Shown: positions 11,245 through 23,100 of the stretch, piece after piece
Layout of the letters: each line of letters opens with the position of its first letter
Numbering within the stretch: the first letter of the stretch is position 1
Assembly: GCA_035772735.1 (NCBI GenBank)
Contig: JASDFA010000016.1
Span: 170,381,001 to 170,445,000 of the forward strand
Direction: 5' to 3'
DNA: 64,000 nucleotides
Origin: Datura wrightii
Lineage: Eukaryota; Streptophyta; Magnoliopsida; Solanales; Solanaceae
Position numbers and translations under genes: made by a program
Notes under the pieces: generated by a model
What the model was told of the DNA's origin: nothing
The model's input: only the letters and a program-made list of their open reading frames with translations
Databases searched by the model: none

Positions 11245-12755
11245 TGATGAATTGGTAATTTTCAACTCATTAGACTCTTAAACATGAGCTTTAGCTTAGT
11301 TTTCAAGCCATTTAGATGAATTTTATGCCTTTTTTTCTTTTTATGTGCAGGTATCTGACTTGAAGAGAAAGAACACGAATTGTAGTAAAAAGGATTCAGG
11401 TGAAAATCGGTTCTCCACCGGAGCAGACCAGTGACAAGCTGGTCAATTTCAGGCAACCACTGTTTTGAGGAGAAAATGCAACTGGCGGCCTGTGGACATC
11501 AATCAGCGACTCGCCGTTTTTATCGCCTGCAGGTGCTGGATCTTGCTAGACCAAAGAGGAAATTAACCGGCGAATCATGGATGGAAACCAGCGAACTACC
11601 AAGAGGTCCTGAAATAACATTGGATCATAGAAGAAAATGAACGGAGGCTCGCGGATTACAACCAAGGAACCACTGGTTCCATTGCAAGTGAAAAAATGCT
11701 TGAACAGGGGCAATTACATCTAACACTGAAAAGAGGAGATTGGTTGCACTTTTTTTGTATATAGTCTAGAAGAAAGTACTCTGTACATATCTTTTGAACA
11801 TTCCTTTTACTTTGGAAAGAGAAAAACCCCATTGGAGAAGAAATTTTAATATTGCTCTCTCCTATTTTCATCTTTTTCCTTAGCAAGGTATAGCCATTAT
11901 TGCAGACATATTTTGAGTTTGATTTTTCTTGCTCTTTGTAATGAAATCATTGAGTTTATTAATGAATATGCTCTTTAGTTTCTTAATTATGAGTAGCTAA
12001 ATCATTAACTAGAGGTGTGTGATGATGGGTGTTTAATTAGATTGGGTATTGCTAGATTCTTCTTAATCTTGCTTAATTAGTGTAAATCTGTTGAATTCTC
12101 TTCAATTTATAATTGATTTCCCATAGTTGCAAATATGTGTGTAGTTTTCTTAATTTTGTCTTGAAAAAGAAGAATTAAGTGTTGGAGGAGAATTTGATAG
12201 TGGGAATGGATGTGATTATGTGGGGGTTGGGCTAGAAATAACCAAAACCCATATTCATAATCTTAATTAGTGGTTGATGGATAGAAATAGCTCAGCTACT
12301 AACGCAAACTATATTGGGCTAATTAAATTGTTCCTTGAGGTTAAAGGACTAGAGAAAAAGACACCCAAGAGGTTGAAAATCATCGGGCGCCATCTCGTCC
12401 AAAGTTATTTACACTTATTCGCGATAATTTAAAGATATAGCATATCCTCATCTGATTAGCACACCATCTACACTACACCTCTAGTCTTCATTCATCATTG
12501 TCTCTCAATTTTTGTTATTTTTCTATCTTGGCTAGCTGAGTTAGAATCCACAATATTATTGACTTCATTTTCACCTAAAGATTTACTATTTTATTTCCCT
12601 TGGTTTGGTGTGAATTAATTCAAATTTCCTAAACAATGCTTACGCAAATCATTCCCTAGCCTCTGTGGTATTCGAGCCCAACATCCATCGGGAATATTTG
12701 TTTTGAGCAACGACCATTTGCGCTCTCTCAGAGAGATGTATTTTGGGCGTTATCA
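11245..12755 (+). repeat. Element B 5' LTR, about 1.51 kb
   Basis: Starts TGATGAATTGG and ends GGGCGTTATCA. It pairs with 40793-42313. A pyrimidine-rich run with TGCAG (near 11345-11350) lies about 100 bp in. A palindrome array (11405-11665) precedes a TATA-like TATATAG (11758-11764). The shared segment near 12690 corresponds to the CCCTGTGGGATCGACC region of the H and C LTRs in degenerate form. No gene. Confidence 0.85.
11405..11665 (+). repeat. Palindrome array in the B LTR
   Basis: Repeated GCGACTCGC/CGGCGA-type motifs, for example 11506-11514 (GCGACTCGC, perfect 4+1+4 palindrome). The motif has the same CGASTCG core as C and H, with GC-rich flanks. It lies about 100 bp upstream of the TATA-like box. 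The second LTR has the same array at 40945-41235. Confidence 0.65.
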
Positions 12756-12759
12756 AAAA

Positions 12760-12776
12760 TGGCATCGTTGCTGGGG
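12760..12776 (+). other. Element B primer binding site (tRNA-Asp type)
   Basis: TGGCATCGTTGCTGGGG, four bases after the LTR. It is a two-mismatch version of the complement of the plant tRNA-Asp 3' end (TGGCGCCGTTGCCGGGG), the primer used by Athila-lineage elements. Confidence 0.8.
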
Positions 12777-12876
12777 AATAGCACTTGATATCCTTAAGTT
12801 TTATGCTAATTTGAATTGATCTTGCATCTTAGTTGTTTGACTTTGTTCTTGTCATTGGTCATTAGGGTGAATTTAT

Positions 12877-14510
12877 ATGAGCCAACATTTGCAAGCAGGA
12901 GATAGTTCGGTTGAAGGAAACATGGAGCATGATGAAGATAACCCCATTATGCCTGAGGTTGCAGGGGCCATTCGCCTACAAGCTATGGTGGGGAATGCAG
13001 TATTTCACGTCACTAGTATGATGTTACACTTATTACAGATGAAAGGGCTCTTCGGGGGTAAAACGAGTGAGGGCGTGAACTGCTATTTGAGGAATTTCTT
13101 AGAGATTTGCCAACCTCTTAACATAACAAATATAAGCCAATAGTCTATTAGGTGAGGCTCTTTCTGTTCTCCCTAATGGGAGAAGCAACTATGTGGTGGG
13201 AGGAGCTACCTCTGGGTTGTATTACCTTATGGAAAGAGTTGACAAAAGCATTTTTAGATCATTTCTTCCCTCCCTCAGAGATATTGCAGCTGAGTAGGAA
13301 AGAGTTGGTGAGCTTTTATATGAAGCATGGCTGAGATTCAAAAAGAAAGTGTCTCTTTGTTCTAACCATGGTTTCCCCGATGGAGTGCTCCTTCAAAGCT
13401 TTTATTGAGCTCTAGACTCCATCAATAAATCCATTGCCAATAATCTAGCTGGAGGATCAATCATGGATTAGACGTATGGTTTAGTCAAAGCCCTCTTGGA
13501 TAGAATGACAAAGACGAATAGGGCATGGCATACGAGGAAGACTAATGTATCATCAGATGATGTTGGTTCTAGTGTGCTAACAACTGAAATGAGAAAAAGA
13601 GATGAAGAGCGAGATGAAAATCTTGCAAAAATGATGACTCAGCTGGAGTTAATGACTAAGCATGTGATGGGAGGCGGGCCTAAAGTTGTAAATGTTGTGG
13701 GAATGCAAGGATCAATGCATTTAAAGGGGAGTCGTTGCCACCAAGATACGAAGAGGAGTGTAATATATGGAAAATCAGATGGGGGGTTCTCAACTCGGGT
13801 ATCAATGGACTAATCAAGGCCCTTGGTGCCCACAAGAAGAGAACCAAGGTTGAGGAACCATGACGCACAAGGGTGGCCCAATCGAAATGAGAGATGGGGA
13901 AATAGAGGGCAAAAACATGAGGGGGACCGCTATTATTGAAGCTTGAATCTCTATTTACACCCCCTCCTAAAGCTGAGAATGCCCAAGCTCAACCGGGTGT
14001 GAGCAATGTAGGGAACTCAGAAATTGAATAAATATTGGCAAGGGTTCTTAAGAAAGTTAAATCAACTGACAGCGGGGTCAAGGAACTAAAAGGGGAGGTG
14101 TCTAACCTTGCTCAAACGGTGAGTTCACACTCAGCTTCCATCAAGCATTTGGAAGCCCAAATGAACCACTTATCCTTTCAAATAAACCCTCAAATGAAGG
14201 GATCACTTCCTAGTGATACAATGCCGAATCCCAAGAAGGACAGTCAATGCATGGCCTTGTCACGAGGAGTAGTTACATTCTTGGAGATGCAGGCGTTAAG
14301 CCCAAGGAAATTGTTGCCCCTAAGGCAAGTGATGCAAAAGAATCAGATGTGGTTCCACAAGAGCTAATTGGTTGTGATAATGTTTAGGATGAAGGTGAGG
14401 GAGAAGTTGATAAGATTCCTTCAAATGATGAAGAAGGAGATACAGGCATGAAGGCCTCAAGTGAGAAAGAACAAGAACTAAGAGTTCCACCTCCTTATCC
14501 ATAGCGGTTG
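12877..14510 (+). pseudogene. Element B: gag remnant
   Basis: Fragments in several frames give the Athila-type gag. At 12877-13143 is the N-terminal half (LLQMKGLFGGKTSEG, VNCYLRNFLEIC). At 13152-13334 is the gag core (GEATMWWEELPLG, ELTKAFLDHFFPPSE). At 13496-13813 is a C-terminal region (LDRMTKTNRAWHTRK, matching C), and at 14035-14367 a coiled-coil-like tail (SHSASIKHLEAQMNHL). The stretch 14380-14510 encodes an acidic spacer and VPPPYP. Stops and frameshifts throughout make it non-functional. Its equivalent in C is at 27758-29330 and in E at 55455-56816. Confidence 0.82.
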
Positions 14511-15235
14511 GCCAAGAAGAAAAAGGATGATCAATTCAGCAAGTTTATCGACATGTTCAACAAATTGGCCATAGATATAATATTGGTGGTTGCTTTACTT
14601 TAAATGTACAAATATGCAAAGTTCATGAAAGAACTGCTAAAGAAGAAGAAGGTTGTAGATGTGGGCACCGGAGAGACAACACATCATTGCAGTGTTATGA
14701 TGATGAGCAACCTAGCCCCAAAATGGGAGAATCCGGGAACCTTCACAATCCCTTGCACTATTGGGTTGTGTGTGTTCAAGAAAGTCCTTTGTGATCTTGG
14801 GGAGAGTATAAATCTGATGCCCCTCATAATCTTAAGAAGTTGGGGCTTGGGAACACCAAACCTACCTCAATGAGATTGTTAATGGTTGATCGCTCTATCA
14901 AGAAAGCGGTGGATGTTTTGGAGGATGTATTGGTGAGGGTAGATAAGTTTATTCTACCAGATGACTTTGTGGTTCTCAATTTTGAGATTGATGTGGAAGT
15001 TCCAATCATTTTGGGGAGACCATTGCTCACCACGGGTAGAGCCTTGGTAGATGTGGAGCTAGGTGAGCTCAAGTTTTGGGTTGGAGGTGAAGAGGTTACC
15101 TTCAAGATGTGCCAATCCGATGAACCTCCTGATGAATGCAAAGTGATTGGGGTGTTGATTGATGAGAATGAGTATGGAGGAGTTGATATGGAGGAGGTTG
15201 AGTCGGAGGATGATCCTCCGGAGAATGAATTTTGA
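14511..15235 (+). pseudogene. Element B: retropepsin-like protease and C-terminal tail
   Basis: The segment YKYAKFMKELLKKKK (about 14607) is the linker before protease, as in C and E. The active-site motif CDLGESINLMP follows, with the Asp codon near 14793. A frameshift near 14840-14870 leads to a long open frame ending EVPIILGRPLLTTGRALVDV and an acidic tail (ESEDDPPENEF) with its stop at 15233-15235. In E the same protease runs on into RT, but here it ends. C ends its protease with a very similar acidic tail, so the truncation looks inherited. Confidence 0.8.
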
Positions 15236-15246
15236 ATGAGAGATCT

Positions 15247-15293
15247 GTCGTGCCACGGCATTAACTAAGACTCTTCTTGGGAGGCAACCCAAG
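15247..15293 (+). other. Post-ORF RNA hairpin module, element B
   Basis: Two predicted stem-loops: GTCG-TGCCA-CGGC (15247-15259, with one G-U pair) and CTTGGG-AGGCAA-CCCAAG (15276-15293, perfect 6-bp stem). The second starts exactly 40 nt after the protease stop. Homologous modules in C and E keep the loop while changing both arms of the stem together. Confidence 0.75.
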
Positions 15294-15394
15294 TGTTTTC
15301 TTTTGAAAATGTTTTAATATCATTGTTGTTTTTGGTTTTGTAAGACTAAGTAGGTGAGAAGGAAGGAGGAGGAGCACAAAAAAAGACAGGCACC

Positions 15395-15725
15395 ATGCTA
15401 GGATAGTGAAACGCCGGTCCAGATGCGCGAATCACTACCTTCTTAAGTCATGGAAGCAGAACTTGGGAACAAAATGGTCAAACCGGCGAGTCACCGGCAG
15501 AGCACCAACACAAGTTCGCGAACTGCCGTTTCACTGTCGCCTCAAGTCAAAATATCTGAGAAGTGGGAGCATGAACGGTTATCCACTGGTGGAACACAAA
15601 ATCCAGTCCATGAACCGCTGGTCACAAAGAAGAGAACTAGGCATAAATTCAGGTCAGTAATGGTAAAGCGGCGAACCGCCATTTCCAAGTGGCGACCGCC
15701 GGTGAAACGCCGGTGCAAGTGCGTG
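15395..15725 (+). repeat. Palindrome array upstream of ORF2, element B
   Basis: GC-rich repeats of the CGGCGA-S-TCGCCG type, for example 15483-15497 (CCGGCGAGTCACCGG, 7+1+7 with one mismatch). Further copies run to about 15715. It resembles the array in the B LTR rather than those of the other families. Confidence 0.65.
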
Positions 15726-15987
15726 CATTGTTCTAAAATCTTGACCAACCCATTGACCAACCTGACCCAAATTCCTTTTTCAGCCACCCAAACATGATCA
15801 ATTCCCTGTTTATTCTCCCAAAATCCCCTTTTTCCCACTTTTTAACACTTTTAACCATACACCTTTTCATCTTCCCAACATCCCACCTTTCCATATTCCA
15901 ACAATCCCCTATTCCTACTCCCTCTACATTTAAATCACCATTAAACCCCACCTTTTCTTCAACCAATACCATTCATCCCCCTTCACC

Positions 15988-15995
15988 TATAAAAA
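15988..15995 (+). promoter_or_regulatory. TATA box of the presumed ORF2 promoter, element B
   Basis: TATAAAAA at the end of about 250 bp of pyrimidine-rich DNA, followed by a CT-rich leader (CTCTCACTACACTCTCATTC) typical of plant transcription starts. A splice-donor-like CAA|GTATCC lies at 16081. The promoter assignment is inference. Confidence 0.5.
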
Positions 15996-16120
15996 CCCAT
16001 ATTTCTTTCACCTAACTCTCACTACACTCTCATTCTCTACTAGCAAAGTTCCAATCTTCCCCATTGTTGAGTTAAATCAAGTATCCATATCTTTCATCTG
16101 CTCTTAAGTTTTGTGCTCTA

Positions 16121-16125
16121 GTAAA
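16121..16125. repeat. Target-site duplication of element C, left (GTAAA)
   Basis: Matches GTAAA at 36889-36893. Sequence on either side belongs to element B, in the ORF2 leader intron. Confidence 0.85.
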
Positions 16126-16289
16126 TGATATTTTGTGATTTTATGGCACTTTCAATGCTTAAAACCAAGAAATTATGCACAGTCCAAGTACGTTTATATG
16201 GGTATAAGGTATTTTGTGTTTAATGTGCAGGAAAATAGGTCTGAAAGTGAATTTGGTCGAATTAAGGTTAAAAACAACTGAAAGGTGAC

Positions 16290-16690
16290 TGCCAGGCACT
16301 CAACGAGTCATTGGCAGGAGGGACGACCCGTCACTTGCAGCGTTGGAAAAAAGATGAAGTTTTGAAGAAGTGACACAGTGCACTTGATGAGTTGGAGGAA
16401 TGACTCATTACACTGAGGTCAACCGTTTGTCTTTGAAGAGAAATATTCAACCAAGTGTCCAGTGGAGTTGATGATCGACATCATGAGTCATTCCTAAAGG
16501 AACGACTCGTTGGAAAGCTACTGAAACCATCCGTGAAGTGCACTGGAATTGCTGAGGAAGTAGACCACGAGGGATCTAACGACTCATGCTAAGGCACGAC
16601 GAGTCGTTAGGTGAACCGTTGCCAAGCCTGGGTATGTTGTTGAGGACGACTGTTTTAAAGAAAGGAACAACTCGTCTGAAGGCCAAAGGA
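16290..16690 (+). repeat. Palindrome array in the C LTR
   Basis: Copies of ACGA-S-TCGT on both strands: ACGACTCGT at 16502-16510, ACGAGTCGT at 16599-16607, and deaminated-looking forms such as ATGAGTCAT at 16483-16491 and ACGACTCAT at 16579-16587. The array ends about 70 bp before the TATA box. The right LTR carries it at 35485-35885. Confidence 0.75.
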
Positions 16691-16760
16691 TCCATCACAT
16701 AGCCCGTTGCCACTACCGACCTGGTTTCCAGATTTATTTAGGAAAAGCATTTCTTTGTAT

Positions 16761-16768
16761 TATAAATA
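16761..16768 (+). promoter_or_regulatory. TATA box of the C LTR
   Basis: TATAAATA, followed by ACCC and a GTAGG. It is conserved at 35940-35947 in the other LTR. Confidence 0.65.
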
Positions 16769-17510
16769 CCCAGTTGTAGGTTTATTTAAAAAAACAATTT
16801 TTTTGAGAGATTTTTTAAGACGATTTATGGAAGGAGTTAAGTCGATTTCGAGAGAGAATCTTGAACAATATTCTTGAGAGAATTTTCATACAATTGTTCT
16901 TGATTTAAGACACGAAAGCTATTTTGGAATTTTATCCAATCTACTTGGTTTTTATTCTACAATATTTTGTAAGTTGCAATTATGATTTCTTCTATATTTT
17001 GTGATTGCAATAACACAAACATGAGTAGCTAAACCCATAAACTAGGTTAGTGGAAACCAAGATGAATTAACACATATAGGTAAAAATACCTAGTGATTCT
17101 TGAACAGAGGTTTATGCATGTATTGTTTTTCCCTTCGTTTTGATTCATTCTTGACGGTTGCAAGCGTTAGGACTTGCCTTATTTTTACTTACCAGATCAA
17201 GGAAGTAAAGAATGGGAAAAAGGGATTAACAACGGAGATTTGAGGCTACCAACCCTCATCTAATATCTTGAACTTGTTCGAGAGATAGCTAATCCGATAA
17301 TAAGGGTAAGGGTTAACTAAAAAACACCCGTATACAGACCAAGTTGCGTGGTAAAAATCATCTAGATAGGGGACCAACCATTTAGGTGAACCTAACTTAC
17401 CAATATTGCATATTAAACACCGGAATAGATCACTAGTATATAAACCTTATGAAATCTTGGGAAACACAATCCTAGTCTAGTCGTAAATTGAATATAAACC
17501 CAATTTGATA

Positions 17511-17515
17511 CAAGC
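17511..17515. repeat. Target-site duplication of element X, left (CAAGC)
   Basis: CAAGC is repeated at 27435-27439. In the uninterrupted right LTR of C (near 36688) the sequence runs through once. Confidence 0.92.
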
Positions 17516-19839
17516 TGTCACACCCCACCTTGGGGGGTATGACGGGCACCTGGTGGCTGCTAGACTCTAGACTACTAAATGGTCCAGCCTGAGCACATCT
17601 GGTGCTTTGGCTGGCTTTAGCCCTATTTCAAGAAACAAATCGGCTATATAACGGCTGTAAATACAGCCTCCGGCCAACTGGCCTGTAGCCATCTGTACCT
17701 GCAACAACAGCTAACCAGAAACAGGCTTATAACAAGGAACCTATGTGGGCCGACAACGCCACCTTGCTGTCTAGTTATCTGTAACTCAACACAAGACTGC
17801 TAATAACTACGTGACCGGCAAGGTCACCACTACTATCAAATTAAGGCCCCACACGGCCAACATAAACTGAAATACTAAACAGCTACAGCAGACCGCACGG
17901 CCTCATACGACCGGCTTAACTAACCACAGGGAATATATACAGACTGCAAGCCTCTACGAATACCGTAAGAAACTAATAGAAATGATCGGGACAGGGCCCC
18001 GACCTACCCATACTGCACAACAAAAGAAAAGGAGCTACACCTCTGGGAATCAGACTCCGGATGACAGGAGCTGATGACTCACTGGCTGGATGGAATCACG
18101 AGGGATCGGCTCCTCGTCCGTGAGTACCTGTAGGCAGGCAATACAGCACCCCGCTGGGCGTCAGTACCACAGGTACTGAGCATGTAAAGCAAACTGAAAT
18201 ATGCAACTGAAATGAATAGCACAATAACATGACAGTTAAGCAAGAAGTAGTTGAGTCTATCTAGCTGAGGATAACTGGGGAGAGTTATACATTCTGTAAC
18301 TAACTGAGCGTACCTGAAGACGTGTCGTCCTTCTGTCTATCAGTATCTACTAGCACATATCAATATACATAATAATACACACAATACCTGACCGACCCCC
18401 ATAAGCCGAAAGGTGCCAACCAAGCAAGCAATCTATTTACCCCTACCCGGGTCTAAACCAACCAAAAACAAGTCACTCCACTCATCTTATAACTGTGAGC
18501 TCCTCCTACCCGCCCCCTTGGGTACGTAGCTCAGGCCTTGGCCTCTGACAATAAACTGTGTCTGAGTCCGAAGACTCCTGCCTCTGGGCACAGGTGTGCA
18601 CACCGAGTGGTCTGTCCCTGTAAACAGGGTGTGCTAGCTTTGCGCAGAGTAAACTGAACTACCCCTGCAAGCAGGGTGGTCTGGACCGTATTATCATGGT
18701 GGTCGGCCATCATCGTCCTTTAGTCGGACGGCATCGCCCAGCTGGTGGCGGTATCTGAATCTAGTATCGACACAGCTATAACCCAGGGGCGGTGGGGATG
18801 CTAAAGGGTGCCCACATGCCACAACAAGTCTCAACATACAAAACACATACACAGCAAGCATGCTCAAATGAAAAAAATACTAATCATATTCTCTTCTTGT
18901 ATCTCAAGGCCAGTTTGTAATAAATAACTGAAACTATATTCTGTTTTACACTATTCCTGATTGCTGGCTAACTGCTGCCTGGCCTTTATCTGTCTATCTG
19001 ATTATATCTGAGTATAACTCAATAACATAGAACATGCCATCTACTACTGGGTACAATCTCAACAAATGTAATACGTATTACCTGACTATCTATTATTCTG
19101 ATTATAGCATGATACGTAATGTTGTACTAGCATGCTTGCTGGAAATTGTACTAAAATCGTTCCTGTACACTGGGTATCGGTTAATAGCCTTTATTCTATT
19201 TACTTTCTAAGCTGTACTTCCTGGCTTGCCGAAAGAATAACTTTACATACCTAGTTTCTGAGTACCCGACTGACCGATGTGATTTCCGTCGGTATTTCTG
19301 TTGTTTCTCCCAACTACATTCATATACACGTCAATTAGAACTAAATACATTAATATTCGGGAGAAATTATCACTTTTCATATATATATTTATCCCAACTT
19401 CAACCTTTCGGAAAACGATCAAAAACTCGTTATTTCTCGATAGTCCAGAAGGGATAAATGCTCACTGCAACGCTAGGAACACATTGGTACTAATTTAAAG
19501 AAATTCTATTGACTTTACCTCGATAGCACGACGTTTCGACGGCCAAATTTCACGAAACCAACTCCGTAGGATTGCTCCCTGCAGCTTTATACGCCTGTAC
19601 CTAAGCCGGAATGAAGTTTAGACCGCGTTTCGTCGCGTAATTGGAAGGAAATTATATATGTTTGTCGTGGGTTTTCTTAGTACTTTTTCTCCCCTGTTTC
19701 TTTGCTGGAAATGGGTTAATTAGATGAAGAGGCCGACTTTTATTTTAATTTTTTTTTTTTTTTTTTTTTTGCTTTCTAAATCCCTTAACCAACATGACAT
19801 TAGGCTATTTTTTTCATTTAAAATTTACGGGGTATAATA
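17516..19839 (-). repeat. Element X 3' LTR (left copy)
   Basis: On the plus strand it starts TGTCACACCCC and ends GGGGTATAATA; the other copy ends AACA, so the terminal base pair has changed C to T. It holds a poly-T run near 19745-19770. Small open frames inside recur identically in the other LTR and have no protein resemblance. No gene. Confidence 0.93.
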
Positions 19840-19855
19840 TCCTCCCCTCCTTAAG
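19840..19855 (-). other. Element X polypurine tract
   Basis: The minus strand reads CTTAAGGAGGGGAGGA directly next to the 3' LTR. Confidence 0.85.
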
Positions 19856-20111
19856 AACATTCGTCCTCGAATGATATTATGTCTAGAGGACTGCTCAACT
19901 TACTCAACTTGTTTCTAGAAAAATTTTGGTAGCGTTTCCCTTGTATTATGGACTATCTCATAATTCCTGAAAAGCAGAAGAGCCCAATACAGGTACTCTA
20001 CATGATATAATAACATTCACGTATAAAACTATCTATAATCAATCGCCTGCTTTCATATATGAAGTATAAGCATTAATAAGGAAAAACAGTTCTAATATAC
20101 CTCCCACTTGC

Positions 20112-23100
20112 CTATGCTTGGAATAAGTGGGGATATCTGGCTTTCATGTCCCCCTCAGCTTCCCAGGTCATTTCTTCTCGGTTCCTGTTACGCCACAATA
20201 CTTTGACAGACGCAATATCTTTAGTTCTCAATCTACGGATCTGTCTGTCTAAGATAGCTATTGGAACCTCTTCGTATGATAACTCTTCGGTGACCTGGAC
20301 ATCCTGAACTGGAACAACTGTGGAAGGGTCTCCTACAAATTTCCTCAACATAGATACATGGAATACTGGGTGAACAGATGCTAACTCCGGAGGCAAGTTC
20401 AATTCATATGCAACTCGGCCTATTCTCCGCCGAATCTGATATGGCCCAATGAATCTCGGGCTAAGCTTGCCTTTCTTTCCAAATCTCATCACCCCTTTCA
20501 TCGGAGACACCTTCAGGTATACCCAGTCCTTTACCGTAAATTCTAAATTTCTACGCCGCATATCTGCATACGACTTCTGGCGGCTCTGAGCAGTCAACAG
20601 GCGTTCTCTGATAAGCTTTACCTTCTCCTCTGACTGTTGAATGATGTCTGGCCCAATCAACGCTGATTCTCCCACTTCAAACCAGCCCACCGGCGATCTA
20701 CATTTTTGCCCGTATAATGCCTCAAAGGGCGCCATCTGGATAGCTGAATGATAATTGTTATTATAGGCAAATTCAATCAACGACAGATGTTCATCCCAGC
20801 TACCCCCAAAATCTAGTACACACGCTCGTAGCATATCTTCGAGCGTTTGGATAGTCCGCTCAGCCTGTCCATCTGTCTGAGGGTGGAATGTTGTGCTCAA
20901 ATTAATCTGTGTTCCCAAACCTCTCTGGAACGACTGCCAGAATCTAGCTGTAAACTGTGCTCCCCTATCTGAAATAATGGATATCGGCACTCCATGTAGC
21001 CTAAATATTTCTCTGATATATAACTTGGCATAATCCTCGGCTGAGAAGGTAACTTTCACGGGTAGGAAATGAGCTGATTTTGTCAGCCTGTCAACTATTA
21101 CCCAAATGGAATCATTTCTGCGTCTGGTACAGGGTAAACCTGTTACAAAATCCATATTTATCGCTTCCCATTTCCACATAGGCACAGCTATATCCTGCGT
21201 CAGACCTCCCGGTTTCTGGTGCTCCGCTTTCACCTGCTGGCAGTTAGGACATCTAGATACAAATTCAGCTATTTCAGATTTCATACCTGGCCACCAGTAG
21301 ATGTCTCTGATATCGTGGTACATTTTTGTTGCTCCTGGGTGGAGGGAATAACGAGCGTAATGTACCTCATGCATGATTTGCTGGCGAAGCCCTGAAACAT
21401 TCGGGACACATAAACGGCCCCCACAACGTAGTACTTCATTTTCAGTCACTTGTAAATCTGACTCTTTACCCTCCTGAATTCTATCTCTGAGCTGGACTAA
21501 GTCAGGGTCCTCGTACTGCCTTTCTTTTACCTCTGTAACTAGTGATGACTCGGCAGAATTCTGAATCACCGCTCTGTTATTTTCTGTCTCCACTACTCGA
21601 ACAGCTAAACCAGCTAGTTGATGAATTTCCTTGGCTAATTCCCGCTTCTCGGGCCGCAAATACGCCAAACTCCCCATTGACTTACGGCTCAGGGCATCTG
21701 CTACTACATTAGCTTTTCCTGGGTGATAGAGAATATTTACATCATAGTCTTTCAACAATTCTAGCCAGCGGCGCTGCCACAGATTTAACTCCCTCTGTGT
21801 GAAAATGTATTGCAAACTTTTATGATCTGTGAAAATGTCTACATGGACGCCATACAGATAATGCCTCCAAATTTTCAGAGCGTGGATCACTGCGGCCAAT
21901 TCCAGGTCATGGGTCGGATAGTTCTTTCCGTGTTTCCTCAGCTGTCTGGAAGCATAAGCAATCACCTTACCATGCTGCATCAACACACAACCCAGTCCCA
22001 AACCTGAAGCATCGCAATACACCGCATACCCATCTGTTCCCTCTGGTAATGCTAGTACTGGGGCGGAGGTCAATCGGTCTTTCAACTCTTGAAAACTCTG
22101 CTCACATGCCTCCGTCCACTGAAATTTTGCTGCTTTCTATGTCAGCTTTGTCAGAGGTGCTGCTATAGTGGAGAATCCTTCAACAAATCTCCGATAATAT
22201 CCTGCTAAACCCAAGAAACTGCGGACCTCGGTCGAAGTGGTAGGTCTGGGCCATGTCTTGACCGCCTCTATTTTTTGTGTGTCTACCTGTATACCAGCAT
22301 CCGACACGATGTGCCCCAAAAAGGCAACTGAGTTCAGCCAGAACTCACACTTAGAAAACTTGGCGTACAACTGACGTTATCTAAGGATCTGGAGTACTGT
22401 TCGTAAATGGTTCCGGTGATCTGTCTCTGAACGAGAATATACCAGAATATCATCGATAAATACTATCACGAACAGATCCAAATACGGTCTAAATATGCTA
22501 TTCATCAGGTCCATAAACACTGCGGGAGCATTCGTCAGTCCAAACGACATAACTAGAAATTCAAAGTGACCATACCTGGTCCTGAAAGCAGTCTTTGGAA
22601 TGTCCCTCTCCCGAACCCGGACCTGGTGATATCCGGACCTTAGATCTATCTTAGAGAAACATTTGGCCCCCTGCAACTGGTCAAACAAATCATCTATTCT
22701 CGGGAGCGGGTATTTGTTTTTAACTGTTACCTTATTTAGCTGCCGGTAGTCCACACACATTCGGAGTGAGCCATCTTTCTTTCTTACAAACAGAACTGGC
22801 GCACCCCACGGGGAAGTACTAGGCCTAATAAAACCTTTGTCGAGCAAATCTTTTAACTGCTCTTTCAACTCTCTAAGCTCAGCTGGTGCCATGCGATACG
22901 GGGGAATGGATATAGGTTGAGTCCTTGGCAACAAGTCAATCGCAAAATCTATCTCCCTTTCGGGAGGGATACCAGGCAACTCATCTGGAAATACGTCAGG
23001 GAATTCATTAACTACTGGAACAGACTGAAGAGTCGGGGGTTCCACCTGAACGTCCTGGACTCTAACTAGGTGGCAAATACATCCCTTTGCTATTAATTTT

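Larger units (their letters stand above)
16126..17515 (+). repeat. Element C 5' LTR, left part
   Basis: Starts TGATATTTTGTG and matches 35320-36690 closely. It contains a TGCAG|G acceptor-like site (near 16230), a palindrome array, and TATAAATA at 16761-16768. It is interrupted after CAAGC (17511-17515) by element X and resumes at 27440. No gene. Confidence 0.88.

Noticed and set aside
12760..12776. tRNA gene fragments at the PBS sites
   Set aside because: Only 12-17 bases complementary to tRNA 3' ends, in the exact place for retrotransposon primer binding; no cloverleaf nearby.
14824..15261. 145-codon Ser/Thr-rich minus-strand frame
   Set aside because: Antisense of the B protease region, which has clear retropepsin homology on the plus strand.
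18531..18713. 60-codon frame conserved at 26125-26307
   Set aside because: Conserved only because both copies are LTRs of element X that diverged recently; no protein signature.
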